From NCBI GenBank assembly GCA_965603495.1, contig CBFDDF010000009.1:1-64000 (forward strand): a stretch of 64,000 bases of DNA, in the 5' to 3' direction. The notes below the pieces were generated by a model that saw nothing but the letters and a program-made list of their open reading frames with translations, ran no database searches and was not told the DNA's origin. The translations under genes were made by a program, and so were the position numbers. Below are positions 44,526-52,149 of this stretch, one piece after another (positions within the stretch are counted from its first letter, which is position 1; the number at the start of each line of letters is the position of its first letter). Source of the DNA: Thiomicrorhabdus sp965603495. Its GTDB lineage: Bacteria; Pseudomonadota; Gammaproteobacteria; Thiomicrospirales; Thiomicrospiraceae.

Positions 44526-45641
44526 TTAATACACATCTAACTGTACACGCTTCTGTTTTCGCCAGTCCTGCCAAGTGCTTTGTGCACTCTGCATGTCCAC
44601 TTTATAAAACTGCATAATCAACTCAAGCCAGGTGTTTTCAACCGACTTTGCTAAACCGTGTTGATCCCCACAAATATAGATGATCGCACCCATCTCTACT
44701 TGCTGCCAAAGCAATTCTGCCTGCTGCTGCATGACATGTTGCACATAGTTTTTTTCTGCTTGATCTCTTGAAAAAGCAGTAAACAAATTCAGTTGCCCAG
44801 TTTTCTGACACGCTTGCAGATAATCACCAAATAGAAATGAGCAGGCCTGGTGAGTTTCACCAAAAAACAGCGTGTTTTGCCCGCTGGCATTATCAGTGAC
44901 ACGTTGCTGTATAAAGCCAATATAAGGTGCAATCCCCGTACCAGCGCCAATCATGATAATGGGGACAGTCGGATCCTCCGGTAATTTAAAAGAAGGGTTC
45001 GCTTTAATGTCACCTTCAACCACCTGACCGGGTTTCAACTGACTGACCGCATAACTTGTCACTCCGTAATGCTTTCGGTTGGCAAGCCCCATATCCGATT
45101 CAGGTAAATAAGACACTAACTTAACCACTAGATGTATCGTATTACCCACAGCTATCGGTGCCGAAGCAATGGAATAATACCGCGGCGCTAGAGGAGAGAG
45201 TAAACTAAGAAATTCAAGCCCTAAGTCTTTAAGCGATGTGAAGGTTTGCAACAGATCCAGAATATCTCGACCTGTGGCGTAATCCATCATGGCTTGTCTA
45301 TCGACCCAATCGCCTAAACCATATTGACGCTGTATTTTATTGAGAATCGCTGGATTCAGCTGAGAGATTTCTAAGTGATGGGTTAACGCCTGTTTAACAG
45401 ACACAAGACCGACCCGACGTAATTCGATAGACTCTTGACCAGACAAGGACAATTCTGCCAATAGGGCATCGACCCATTCAGGTTGATTGGCAGCCTGTAG
45501 TGTTAACCAGTCGCCGGGTTGATAATCCAATATTTGATCATTTTCAGACTGTAACACTAGATGATAAAGGGCTTTATCTTGACAAAGATGGGTAATATTT
45601 TGATTAGAGATAACACGAAAACGCATTCCAAAAACACTCAC
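44526..45641 (-). CDS. CysJ-like FAD/NAD(P)H reductase lacking a flavodoxin domain
   Basis: 371 residues, matching the C-terminal two-thirds of sulfite reductase flavoprotein. FAD motif R-Y-Y-S-I-A-S at about 154-160, the NADPH motif G-A-G-T-G-I-A-P at about 231-238, I-C-G-D at about 321-324 and a CysJ-like C-terminus ending R-V-Q-L-D-V-Y. The usual N-terminal FMN domain is absent. There is no sulfite reductase hemoprotein next to it, so its electron acceptor is unknown. A one-mismatch palindrome lies within. Confidence 0.85.
   Translation of the reverse strand: MSVFGMRFRVISNQNITHLCQDKALYHLVLQSENDQILDYQPGDWLTLQAANQPEWVDALLAELSLSGQESIELRRVGLVSVKQALTHHLEISQLNPAILNKIQRQYGLGDWVDRQAMMDYATGRDILDLLQTFTSLKDLGLEFLSLLSPLAPRYYSIASAPIAVGNTIHLVVKLVSYLPESDMGLANRKHYGVTSYAVSQLKPGQVVEGDIKANPSFKLPEDPTVPIIMIGAGTGIAPYIGFIQQRVTDNASGQNTLFFGETHQACSFLFGDYLQACQKTGQLNLFTAFSRDQAEKNYVQHVMQQQAELLWQQVEMGAIIYICGDQHGLAKSVENTWLELIMQFYKVDMQSAQSTWQDWRKQKRVQLDVY
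44840..44851. repeat. Dispersed palindrome copy 12 (11/12, in the reductase gene)
   Basis: AGCAGGCCTGGT, second base changed, inside the CysJ-like coding sequence. Confidence 0.7.
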
Positions 45642-45685
45642 TGACAGGATTCAATTCAGCGCATTTTAGCATGCTTAATCATTTG

Positions 45686-45697
45686 ACCAGGCCTGGT
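45686..45697. repeat. Dispersed palindrome copy 13 (exact)
   Basis: Exact ACCAGGCCTGGT, with flanks ATTTG and TTAAAT extending the symmetry. It lies 45 bases upstream of the CysJ-like start. Confidence 0.9.
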
Positions 45698-45771
45698 TAA
45701 ATCTTAAACATAGCTTAACCAGGTAAATATTTAACGATGTCTACGTTTATAAAAGCAGTCGCGACTTTCGA

Positions 45772-46278
45772 TTAACGAATACTTTCCATCAACACGGTTA
45801 GCCACGGTGCCGTTGCCAAAATAGTCACGGCAGACATTAAGCCCGCAATCAGGCCTAAGCCGATTTGTGGAATTAGATTATTTTGCTTCATCTCTATGTC
45901 AGACATTTGACGTTCGACCGCACCAAAAATATCCACCTGTTTTTTCAATAAGCCATTCAAGGTGCGAATCTGCTTAAATAATAATTGTTGCTCTTTTTCC
46001 ATCGCGTTCGTGGACTTTCTAGATTTTTCTTCCACATCACGCATCTGACTGGCCAAAAGACCTATTGAAGCATCCATTTGTTGGACCAAGCCTTGAATGG
46101 CCGCTTTATCTTCCTTTAACCATTCAAAATCGGGCGTAATCATGTCAGACATATCAATATCATTAAAACGATTCTTGTTCGCTTGATGAGCACCACCAGC
46201 TCTTTGACGACGCATCGCCTGCTCTAACAACACACTTTTGGACCCTAATGGTTCTACTTGTCTTAAATCAATCGCCAT
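45772..46278 (-). CDS. Coiled-coil protein with C-terminal membrane segment
   Basis: 168 residues from ATG 46278, which follows AAGGAAAG; an upstream ATG at 46299 is weaker. The N-terminal 50 residues are polar and likely disordered, then comes a long helical region with heptad character (about 55-135), and a single membrane helix at about 143-163 close to the C-terminus. I recognise no family. The plan suggests a tail-anchored scaffold or partner protein. Its same-strand neighbour is the CysJ-like reductase gene, about 130 bases away. Confidence 0.7.
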   Translation of the reverse strand: MAIDLRQVEPLGSKSVLLEQAMRRQRAGGAHQANKNRFNDIDMSDMITPDFEWLKEDKAAIQGLVQQMDASIGLLASQMRDVEEKSRKSTNAMEKEQQLLFKQIRTLNGLLKKQVDIFGAVERQMSDIEMKQNNLIPQIGLGLIAGLMSAVTILATAPWLTVLMESIR

Positions 46279-46376
46279 AACGCTTTCCTTGTGTTCCAAT
46301 TATCTATTCAAAGAATTGCCACCCATCGCGTCGTATCGTATGCAAAAGTGTCAATTTCTTGTCTATTATTATTTTG

Positions 46377-46382
46377 TATAAT
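46377..46382 (+). promoter_or_regulatory. Candidate -10 box of nfo
   Basis: A perfect TATAAT about 94 bases before the nfo ATG, in the divergent region. No clear -35 hexamer at normal spacing. Confidence 0.35.
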
Positions 46383-46475
46383 GAAGCCTTCGCAGATACC
46401 GTGCCAAGATGGCGTTTCTAACAAAGTATTTACGCTAACTTATTAGATGACAACCCCAAGGATTCGATCAGAGTT

Positions 46476-47315
46476 ATGAAATATATTGGTGCCCACGTTT
46501 CCGCTGCAGGCGGTGTTGAGAATGCTCCTTTAAGAGCTCATGAAATTGGTGCAACGGCGTTTGCGTTATTCACAAAAAACCAACGCCAATGGACAGCGAA
46601 GCCCTTAACTGAAAGTAGCATTGAGCAGTTTAAAGCCAATTGTGAAACCTACAGTTATGGCCCTGAGCAGATCCTGCCACACGACAGTTATCTTATTAAT
46701 TTAGGCCATCCCGACATTGATAAACGTCAAAAATCTCTCGATGCCTTTATTGATGAATTACAACGCTGTGAGCAACTCGGCATTACGCTACTGAACTTTC
46801 ATCCTGGTAGTCATTTGCGCGAAATAAGTGAAGCACTTTGTTTGGACTACATTGCCGAATCGATTAACTTTGCTTTGGAACAAACACAAGGTGTCACAGC
46901 GGTCATTGAGAATACCGCTGGGCAAGGCTCAAACTTGGGTTATAAACATGAGCATCTCGCGCATATTATTGACAAAGTAGAAGACAAAACGCGTATTGGG
47001 GTTTGTATTGATACTTGCCACGCTTATGCTGCAGGCTATGACTTACGCAATGACTATGTCGGCGTAATGGCGGATTTTGAATCGGTTGTAGGCTTTGAAT
47101 ACCTTAAAGGCATGCATATTAATGACTCTAAAGCTGTCTTAGGACAAAAGTTGGATCGACACCACAGTCTTGGCCAGGGTGAAATTGGTTGGCACGCATT
47201 TGAGTTACTGATGGCCGACAGTCGAATTGATGGCATTCCGATGATTTTAGAAACCGCTGACCCCTCTATTTGGGCACAGGAGATTCAGAAATTGAAAGAG
47301 TTTGCTGGGATTTAG
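46476..47315 (+). CDS. nfo: Endonuclease IV (AP endonuclease)
   Basis: 279 residues, the family length. TIM-barrel metal ligands are visible: I-G-A-H-V-S-A at the N-terminus, N-F-H-P-G near 105, V-I-E-N-T-A-G near 145, C-I-D-T-C-H-A near 180 and H-I-N-D-S near 217, ending with I-L-E-T. It cuts abasic sites in base-excision repair using three zinc ions. Monocistronic. Confidence 0.97.
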   Translation: MKYIGAHVSAAGGVENAPLRAHEIGATAFALFTKNQRQWTAKPLTESSIEQFKANCETYSYGPEQILPHDSYLINLGHPDIDKRQKSLDAFIDELQRCEQLGITLLNFHPGSHLREISEALCLDYIAESINFALEQTQGVTAVIENTAGQGSNLGYKHEHLAHIIDKVEDKTRIGVCIDTCHAYAAGYDLRNDYVGVMADFESVVGFEYLKGMHINDSKAVLGQKLDRHHSLGQGEIGWHAFELLMADSRIDGIPMILETADPSIWAQEIQKLKEFAGI

Positions 47316-47513
47316 TCGACATATAACGAGTCGCCATAAACTCTACTTTTTTATTGCACATTCAAAGCTTATGCATCATCAAGGTAAATTCACCCTCTAC
47401 ACCCTCTATTGGGCTTATCAATAAGATTAGAAAGCCCATAAAAATTTGGTGTAAGGAATTGCTTGGAGTAAGATATTGTTCTACTCGATTAAAAGCAAAA
47501 AGCCCTACTCTAA

Positions 47514-48158
47514 ATGAATAAAAATCAATTTATCGAATTCGTCATGCAAACCGGTGTGTTAAAGCTTGGAGAATTTACTCTTAAATCTGGGCGCATCAGC
47601 CCGTATTTTTTTAATGCCGGCCTGTTCAATACAGGTTCTCAGTTAGCGACGCTTGCCAGAGGCTATGCGGGTGCGATTGCAGATTCTAATTTTGAATTTG
47701 ATGTATTGTTTGGTCCAGCCTATAAAGGCATCCCGCTCGCCGCAACCACCAGTGTCTCATTGGCATTGGACTTCAATATCGACAAACCTTATGCGTTCAA
47801 CCGCAAAGAAGCCAAAGACCATGGTGAAGGTGGCAATATTGTCGGCCATCCGTTACAAGGCAATGTTTTAATTATCGATGATGTCATTACGGCGGGCACA
47901 GCAATTCGAGAAGCGATGGATATTATCACCGCCAACGGTGCAAAACCGGCAGGTGTCGTTATCGCTTTAGACCGCATGGAAAAAGGCAAGGGTAATCTTT
48001 CGGCCATTCAAGAGGTGGAACAAGAGTATGGTATCCCAGTCATGAGCATCATTACTTTAAACGACATTATTAATTACCTGGCCCAGTCAGATGACCCTTT
48101 AAGCCAGCAGTATCTAGATGCGATGAAAGCCTATCGTTCTGAATATGGCATTGGTTAA
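47514..48158 (+). CDS. pyrE: Orotate phosphoribosyltransferase
   Basis: 214 residues. The PRPP loop V-L-I-I-D-D-V-I-T-A-G-T-A is at about 120-132, and the substrate loop K-E-A-K-D-H-G-E-G-G lies near 100. It adds ribose-phosphate to orotate to form OMP. No Shine-Dalgarno sequence is obvious, and no attenuator hairpin with a T run is seen in the 198-base leader. Confidence 0.96.
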   Translation: MNKNQFIEFVMQTGVLKLGEFTLKSGRISPYFFNAGLFNTGSQLATLARGYAGAIADSNFEFDVLFGPAYKGIPLAATTSVSLALDFNIDKPYAFNRKEAKDHGEGGNIVGHPLQGNVLIIDDVITAGTAIREAMDIITANGAKPAGVVIALDRMEKGKGNLSAIQEVEQEYGIPVMSIITLNDIINYLAQSDDPLSQQYLDAMKAYRSEYGIG

Positions 48159-48241
48159 GCTGATGACAGCTTTTGTCCATTTCACATGCCTTAATGTCTT
48201 AAAGCCTGAGAGATCAAAATCAGACACCTTGGAGCAAAGAG

Positions 48242-48751
48242 ATGGCCAGTAAACTGCGTGAATTAATGTTACTTCGACATGCCAAATCGGACTGGAAGCA
48301 ACCTGATTTAATGGATATTGACCGACCGCTATCAGACAAAGGCAAAAAGAATGCCCTTAAAATGGGCAAGTGGTTAAAATCTCAGAACTTAATGCCGGAT
48401 CTAATATTGGTCTCGCCAGCACAAAGAGCACAACAGACTCTTCGCCGTATCTGCAGCGAATGTCCAGCCAATAAGATTACCGTAGATGAACTCTATCTGG
48501 CCGAGTTGAATACCTTACAAAAAGTTCTCGCCGATGCTCCAGCGGCTATGCGCGTGATGATTATTGGCCACAACCCCGGATTAGAACATCTGTATCGTTT
48601 TCTACACAATGAGCAAGAAGAAGATTCTATCCACCTCTTTCCAACCGCTTCACTCGCGCACTTCATTCTGCCTCAAGACTGGCATAATCTTGAACAGGGC
48701 GATGGTAAATTAACACAATTTATCCGACCAAAAGATATCCAACTTAAGTAA
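48242..48751 (+). CDS. sixA: SixA-type histidine phosphatase
   Basis: 169 residues. The catalytic R-H-A motif is in L-L-R-H-A-K-S-D-W at about 10-18, and the second His in I-G-H-N-P-G. Length and sequence match SixA, a phosphohistidine phosphatase acting on phosphorelay or PTS proteins. It is the intact copy: a decayed copy of its 3' end lies at 50026-50212, part of a tandem duplication with ompA and tauE. Confidence 0.85.
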   Translation: MASKLRELMLLRHAKSDWKQPDLMDIDRPLSDKGKKNALKMGKWLKSQNLMPDLILVSPAQRAQQTLRRICSECPANKITVDELYLAELNTLQKVLADAPAAMRVMIIGHNPGLEHLYRFLHNEQEEDSIHLFPTASLAHFILPQDWHNLEQGDGKLTQFIRPKDIQLK

Positions 48752-48957
48752 ACATTCTGGATTACCCGTCGATATTTATATAAATGATTACCTCTCCGTA
48801 TTCAATAGACATATTTTTATTACTATGTATGTGACTTTTGCTTACTAAGCCTAATCTAACAGTAGATTCGTTAGTATAATCATCAATACAGGCTAACGAC
48901 TGAAATGTTATATTAACCTTCGAACAACCACTATTTTAAATATGTAAGGATTTTCAA

Positions 48958-49605
48958 ATGAAAACTAAATTACTTCCTCTTGCTGCCGTTTTATCTCTAG
49001 CGACATTTGGTGCTCAGGCTCATACTCATGTAGAAGATTCTGCAGCTATCCAGGACAATGGTAAAGGCGCTTATGTTATGGACTCTGACGGTGATATCGT
49101 CCGTGATTCTTGGAATCGCTGTGTTCGTTCAAGCAACTGGACTAAAGAAACTTCTATTAACAAGTGTGAAGGAATTGCAGATCCTAAGCCGGCTCCAGCT
49201 CCAGTAGCAATACCAGCTCCAGTAGCGGCACCAGCTCCAGTAGCGGCACCAGCTCCAGTAGCGGCACCAGCACCAGCACATGTACGTGGTCTATTCGATA
49301 CGAACAAAGCTGAGTTAAAATCAGATACAAATGCTCGATTAGATGCTTTTGCTGACTATATGACTGCAAATCCTGCAAGCCGTATTACAATTACGGGTCA
49401 TACTGACAGTACGGGTGCTGCTTCATATAACCAAGCATTATCAGAAAAACGTGCTCATGCAGTATTAGGTTACCTAGCTGGTAAAGGCATCGCTGTAGAA
49501 CGTATGACAGCAAATGGCATGGGTGAAAGCGCGCCAATCGCTAGCAACAAAACTAAAGCAGGCCGTGCTGAAAACCGTCGTGTTGAGGTTGAAATCGTTA
49601 AATAA
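48958..49605 (+). CDS. OmpA-family cell-wall anchor protein, paralog 1
   Basis: 215 residues. The signal peptide ends at about 21 (A-Q-A|H). Next is a small domain with S-W-N-R-C and a second Cys (near N-K-C-E-G), probably a disulfide. A Pro/Ala linker encoded by an 18-base tandem repeat follows, then an OmpA_C peptidoglycan-binding domain with T-G-H-T-D-S-T-G and R-A-E-N-R-R-V-E. There is no membrane barrel. A strong terminator follows. It is a paralog of the gene at 50362, with the first 75 residues nearly identical. Confidence 0.9.
   Translation: MKTKLLPLAAVLSLATFGAQAHTHVEDSAAIQDNGKGAYVMDSDGDIVRDSWNRCVRSSNWTKETSINKCEGIADPKPAPAPVAIPAPVAAPAPVAAPAPVAAPAPAHVRGLFDTNKAELKSDTNARLDAFADYMTANPASRITITGHTDSTGAASYNQALSEKRAHAVLGYLAGKGIAVERMTANGMGESAPIASNKTKAGRAENRRVEVEIVK
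49195..49266 (+). repeat. 18-base tandem repeat in ompA paralog 1
   Basis: Four head-to-tail copies of CCAGCTCCAGTAGCGGCA (the first copy has two changes), each encoding P-A-P-V-A-A. The paralog at 50362 has a differently built Pro/Val/Ala linker, so the repeat expanded or changed after duplication and may vary between strains. Confidence 0.85.
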
Positions 49606-49644
49606 GCTTTTGTCTAAGACAAAACTTAATAATGATTTTTTAAG

Positions 49645-49682
49645 ATACCCGCAACTCTCATTGAGTTGCGGGTATTTTTTTT
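49645..49682 (+). terminator. Terminator of ompA paralog 1
   Basis: Arms ATACCCGCAACTC (49645-49657) and GAGTTGCGGGTAT (49663-49675) with a loop of 5, then eight T. Confidence 0.95.
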
Positions 49683-49735
49683 GTCTAGAATTTAGTGATT
49701 TGGAACAACGAAGAAACGAAGGCTTCAGGTAAGTT

Positions 49736-49747
49736 ACCAGGCCTGGT
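49736..49747. repeat. Dispersed palindrome copy 14 (exact, edge of the tauE remnant)
   Basis: Exact ACCAGGCCTGGT. It is the counterpart of copy 16 inside intact tauE, so the palindrome predates the duplication. Confidence 0.9.
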
Positions 49748-50025
49748 AAGTTTCTATTTTTACTCTCTAGGCTTCGACCTAATTGCGGTTTAAACCAAGA
49801 ATAAAGAACTAAACAGAGTGTTAACAAACCTAAAAGACCTTGAACGTTGTGATCATCAACTTGCAAGATAATACTCTCACCTAGCAGCACTCCGGAAGTT
49901 CTTTGGCGAGAATAAAGGCAGAGAATTTCCAATCAAAGATCGATGATTCAACATGGCGAGAAGTGGCATGCAGGCCTAAAAAAATCCTTGCGATTTTATG
50001 GGCGCCGAGCACGGTTCCAAAAGGT
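49736..50025 (-). pseudogene. Decayed tauE fragment (duplication remnant)
   Basis: About 290 bases align with the internal part of the intact tauE gene (roughly 51568-51855), sharing long near-identical blocks, but with many substitutions and small indels. It begins exactly at a palindrome copy and lacks the region for the C-terminal third. The 5' end stops where sixA-like sequence starts. It cannot encode a working transporter. Confidence 0.85.
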
Positions 50026-50212
50026 ACTCTCCGATGCGACATGATGATTATTGGCCATAACCCCGGATTAGAAAATCTGTAGCGCTTTTTGAACAATGAG
50101 CCTGAAGAAAATGCAATCCACCTCTTTCCGGCCGCAAGACTGGCATAATATTGAACAAGGTGATGACAAATGGGCGCAATTTATCCACTCAAAAGATATC
50201 CTATTCAAATAA
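50026..50212 (+). pseudogene. Decayed sixA 3' fragment (duplication remnant)
   Basis: About 185 bases align with the end of sixA (about 48540-48751), including I-G-H-N-P-G and the final P-K-D-I-type codons. An in-frame TAG replaces a sense codon shortly after the motif, and a stretch of about 25 bases is deleted near the ACCGCTT region. It is fused to the tauE remnant at about 50025, marking the duplication joint. Confidence 0.85.
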
Positions 50213-50361
50213 TTTCAAAAAAAATTAAATAATAATGACTTTTACTCTAACAACCTCATCTATAAGTTAATTCGTTAGTAAAATCACCCACACAGACTCA
50301 CGGCTGAAATGTTATATTAATGCTCGTAAAACCACTTTTTAAATATGTTAAGGATTTTCTC

Positions 50362-51000
50362 ATGAAAACTAAATTACTATCTCTTGCAGCGATTTTATCT
50401 CTTGCGACATTTGGTGCTCAGGCGCATACCTCCGTAGAGGATTCTGCCGATATCCAGACGAACGCAAAAGGCGCTTATGTTATGGATTCTGACGGTGATA
50501 TCGTCCGTGATTCTTGGAATCGTTGTGTTCGTTCAAGCAACTGGACTAAAGAAACATCTATTAACAAGTGTGAAGGAATTGCAGATCCTAAGCCAGTTGT
50601 TGTAGCACCTGCCCCAGCACCTGTCGTAGTTGCTGCTCCAGCCCCTGCTCCCGTTGTTATCGCTGTTCCACCTAAGTTCATTGGTCACTTTGACTTTAAC
50701 GTAATGGATATAAAAACTGCAGATATCCCTGAGCTTGATATTTTCGCAGCATACATGAATCGCGATTGTAGTTGCAAAATTGCGATTACGGGGCATACTG
50801 ACAGCAGAGGGCCAGTAGCTTACAACCAAAAGCTTTCTGAAGAACGTGCGCAAGAAGTTGCTGGTTACCTAGCTAACAAAGGTGTTACCACTCGTCGCAT
50901 GATTGTTACCGGCCAAGGTGAGTCTTCACCAGTTGCTGACAATGCAACCGAAGCAGGTCGTGCTGAAAACCGTCGTGTTGAGGTTGAAATCGTTAACTAA
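50362..51000 (+). CDS. OmpA-family cell-wall anchor protein, paralog 2
   Basis: 212 residues from ATG 50362, preceded by AAGGA; an upstream start at 50320 breaks the signal peptide. Same layout as paralog 1: signal peptide, a small Cys-pair domain almost identical in sequence, a Pro/Val/Ala linker and an OmpA_C domain with T-G-H-T-D-S-R-G. The OmpA_C domains have diverged much more than the N-terminal parts. The upstream region also matches that of paralog 1, so regulation was copied too. Confidence 0.9.
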   Translation: MKTKLLSLAAILSLATFGAQAHTSVEDSADIQTNAKGAYVMDSDGDIVRDSWNRCVRSSNWTKETSINKCEGIADPKPVVVAPAPAPVVVAAPAPAPVVIAVPPKFIGHFDFNVMDIKTADIPELDIFAAYMNRDCSCKIAITGHTDSRGPVAYNQKLSEERAQEVAGYLANKGVTTRRMIVTGQGESSPVADNATEAGRAENRRVEVEIVN

Positions 51001-51031
51001 GTTAAGCTAAACCTTACTTGAATTTCGATTC

Positions 51032-51072
51032 AAAAATACCCGTGCACTCTTCAGAGTTACGGGTATTTTTTT
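51032..51072 (+). terminator. Terminator of ompA paralog 2
   Basis: Stem ATACCCGT (51036-51043) / ACGGGTAT (51059-51066), with inner ACTCT/AGAGT, then seven T. It is a diverged copy of the terminator after paralog 1. Confidence 0.9.
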
Positions 51073-51173
51073 GTCTCAAATTTAACGACTTGGTTGCTAG
51101 CATGCCTCAAACTCGAATATGAACATACGAAACATGAAGTGTTCAAATCCCTTCTAACGACCGAATCAAAATG

Positions 51174-51185
51174 ACTTGGCCTGGT
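51174..51185. repeat. Dispersed palindrome copy 15 (10/12)
   Basis: ACTTGGCCTGGT: the left arm has decayed. It lies just downstream of the tauE stop. Confidence 0.5.
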
Positions 51186-51212
51186 TGTCTCCATCCCTTT
51201 AAATAATGGTTT

Positions 51213-51983
51213 TTAAATCAATGCTTTCGTCATTAATGACAGACCGACCAAAATTGTAATGACTTCAAAAGAGCGTTTCACCAACCCGTTACCTTTAACA
51301 ATCGCTAAATGCGCCCCCAAATAACCGCCAATTAGAGAGCCTAAAATCAATGCCGGTAGCCAATCCCATTGAATATCACCTAAAAATCCTAAGGTAATGG
51401 CTCCTGACCCATTCCAGAAAATACCGACCAACACTAAGGTATAAGAGACCGCTGTCTTGTAGTCCAAGCCAAACCAGCGTACTAGCCATAAAGTAACAAA
51501 CAATCCCGTGCCTGACGTTAAAGAACCATTTAAAGCACCAATCAAAAATAGCATTACTCCGCCAATGACCAGGCCTGGTAGGTTTCTGTTTTTACTATCG
51601 TGAATTCGGCCTAATTGTGGTTTAAACCAAGAATACAGACCCAAGCAGAGTGTTAACAAGCCAAGCAAGCCTTGAGCAACGTTATCATCAACCTGTAAGA
51701 TGATACTGGCGCCTAGCACCACACCCGGAAGTCCTGTGGCGAGAATAAAAACAGAGAACTTCCAATCAAAGGTCGATGATTTAAGATGGCGAGCAGTGGC
51801 ACCAAGACCTAAAAACACGCTGGCAACTTTATGCGTCGCGAGTGCCGTTCCAAAGGGTAAACCCAAGAACAATAAAGCGGGTAGCTGCAATAAACCCGCG
51901 CCTCCACCCGCCAAAGCGGAAAATAGATTTGCTACGAGAGAGATGACGAACAGGCCAATTTGAATGATGAATTCCATGAGCAT
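51213..51983 (-). CDS. TSUP-family (TauE/SafE) anion exporter
   Basis: 256 residues from ATG 51983, about eight membrane helices. The double pattern of the TauE/SafE family is present, with A-L-A-G-G-G-A-G near 22 and G-x-L-N-G-S-L-T-S-G-T-G near 155. Members export sulfite or other sulfur-containing anions; which one is not shown. A TTG at 51998 is an upstream alternative, and Met at 51977 a shorter one. A partial copy of this gene lies at 49736-50025. Confidence 0.85.
   Translation of the reverse strand: MLMEFIIQIGLFVISLVANLFSALAGGGAGLLQLPALLFLGLPFGTALATHKVASVFLGLGATARHLKSSTFDWKFSVFILATGLPGVVLGASIILQVDDNVAQGLLGLLTLCLGLYSWFKPQLGRIHDSKNRNLPGLVIGGVMLFLIGALNGSLTSGTGLFVTLWLVRWFGLDYKTAVSYTLVLVGIFWNGSGAITLGFLGDIQWDWLPALILGSLIGGYLGAHLAIVKGNGLVKRSFEVITILVGLSLMTKALI
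51568..51579. repeat. Dispersed palindrome copy 16 (exact, in tauE)
   Basis: Exact ACCAGGCCTGGT, translated in the L-P-G-L-V-I-G region of the transporter. Confidence 0.9.
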
Positions 51984-52004
51984 TATTGTATTCGACAACG
52001 TTTG

Positions 52005-52016
52005 ACCAGGCCTGGT
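52005..52016. repeat. Dispersed palindrome copy 17 (exact, before the tauE start)
   Basis: Exact ACCAGGCCTGGT, 7 bases upstream of the alternative TTG start and 22 before the chosen ATG of tauE. Confidence 0.9.
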
Positions 52017-52071
52017 TATTTGTCAAATGACTTATAAATCAGGGACGAGCCGCTTAGAGTTTCACAGAAGC

Positions 52072-52098
52072 AAAAAAGCCACTCTTTGAGTGGCTTTT
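52072..52098 (-). terminator. Terminator of mscS
   Basis: Minus strand AAAAGCCACTC-AAA-GAGTGGCTTTT with six T after it, 52 bases past the stop at 52150. Confidence 0.9.
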
Positions 52099-52149
52099 AA
52101 AATAGACAAAGGTCAATTTAAAACGCTAGCGCGTTACAAACAAACCAAA

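Noticed and set aside
47316..47513. PyrE attenuator
   Set aside because: A weak GGGCTT/AAGCCC pairing exists, but there is no T run and no leader peptide frame.
49195..49266. Short repeats resembling a CRISPR array
   Set aside because: The units are 18 bases, head to tail with no spacers, and are in frame in an OmpA linker.
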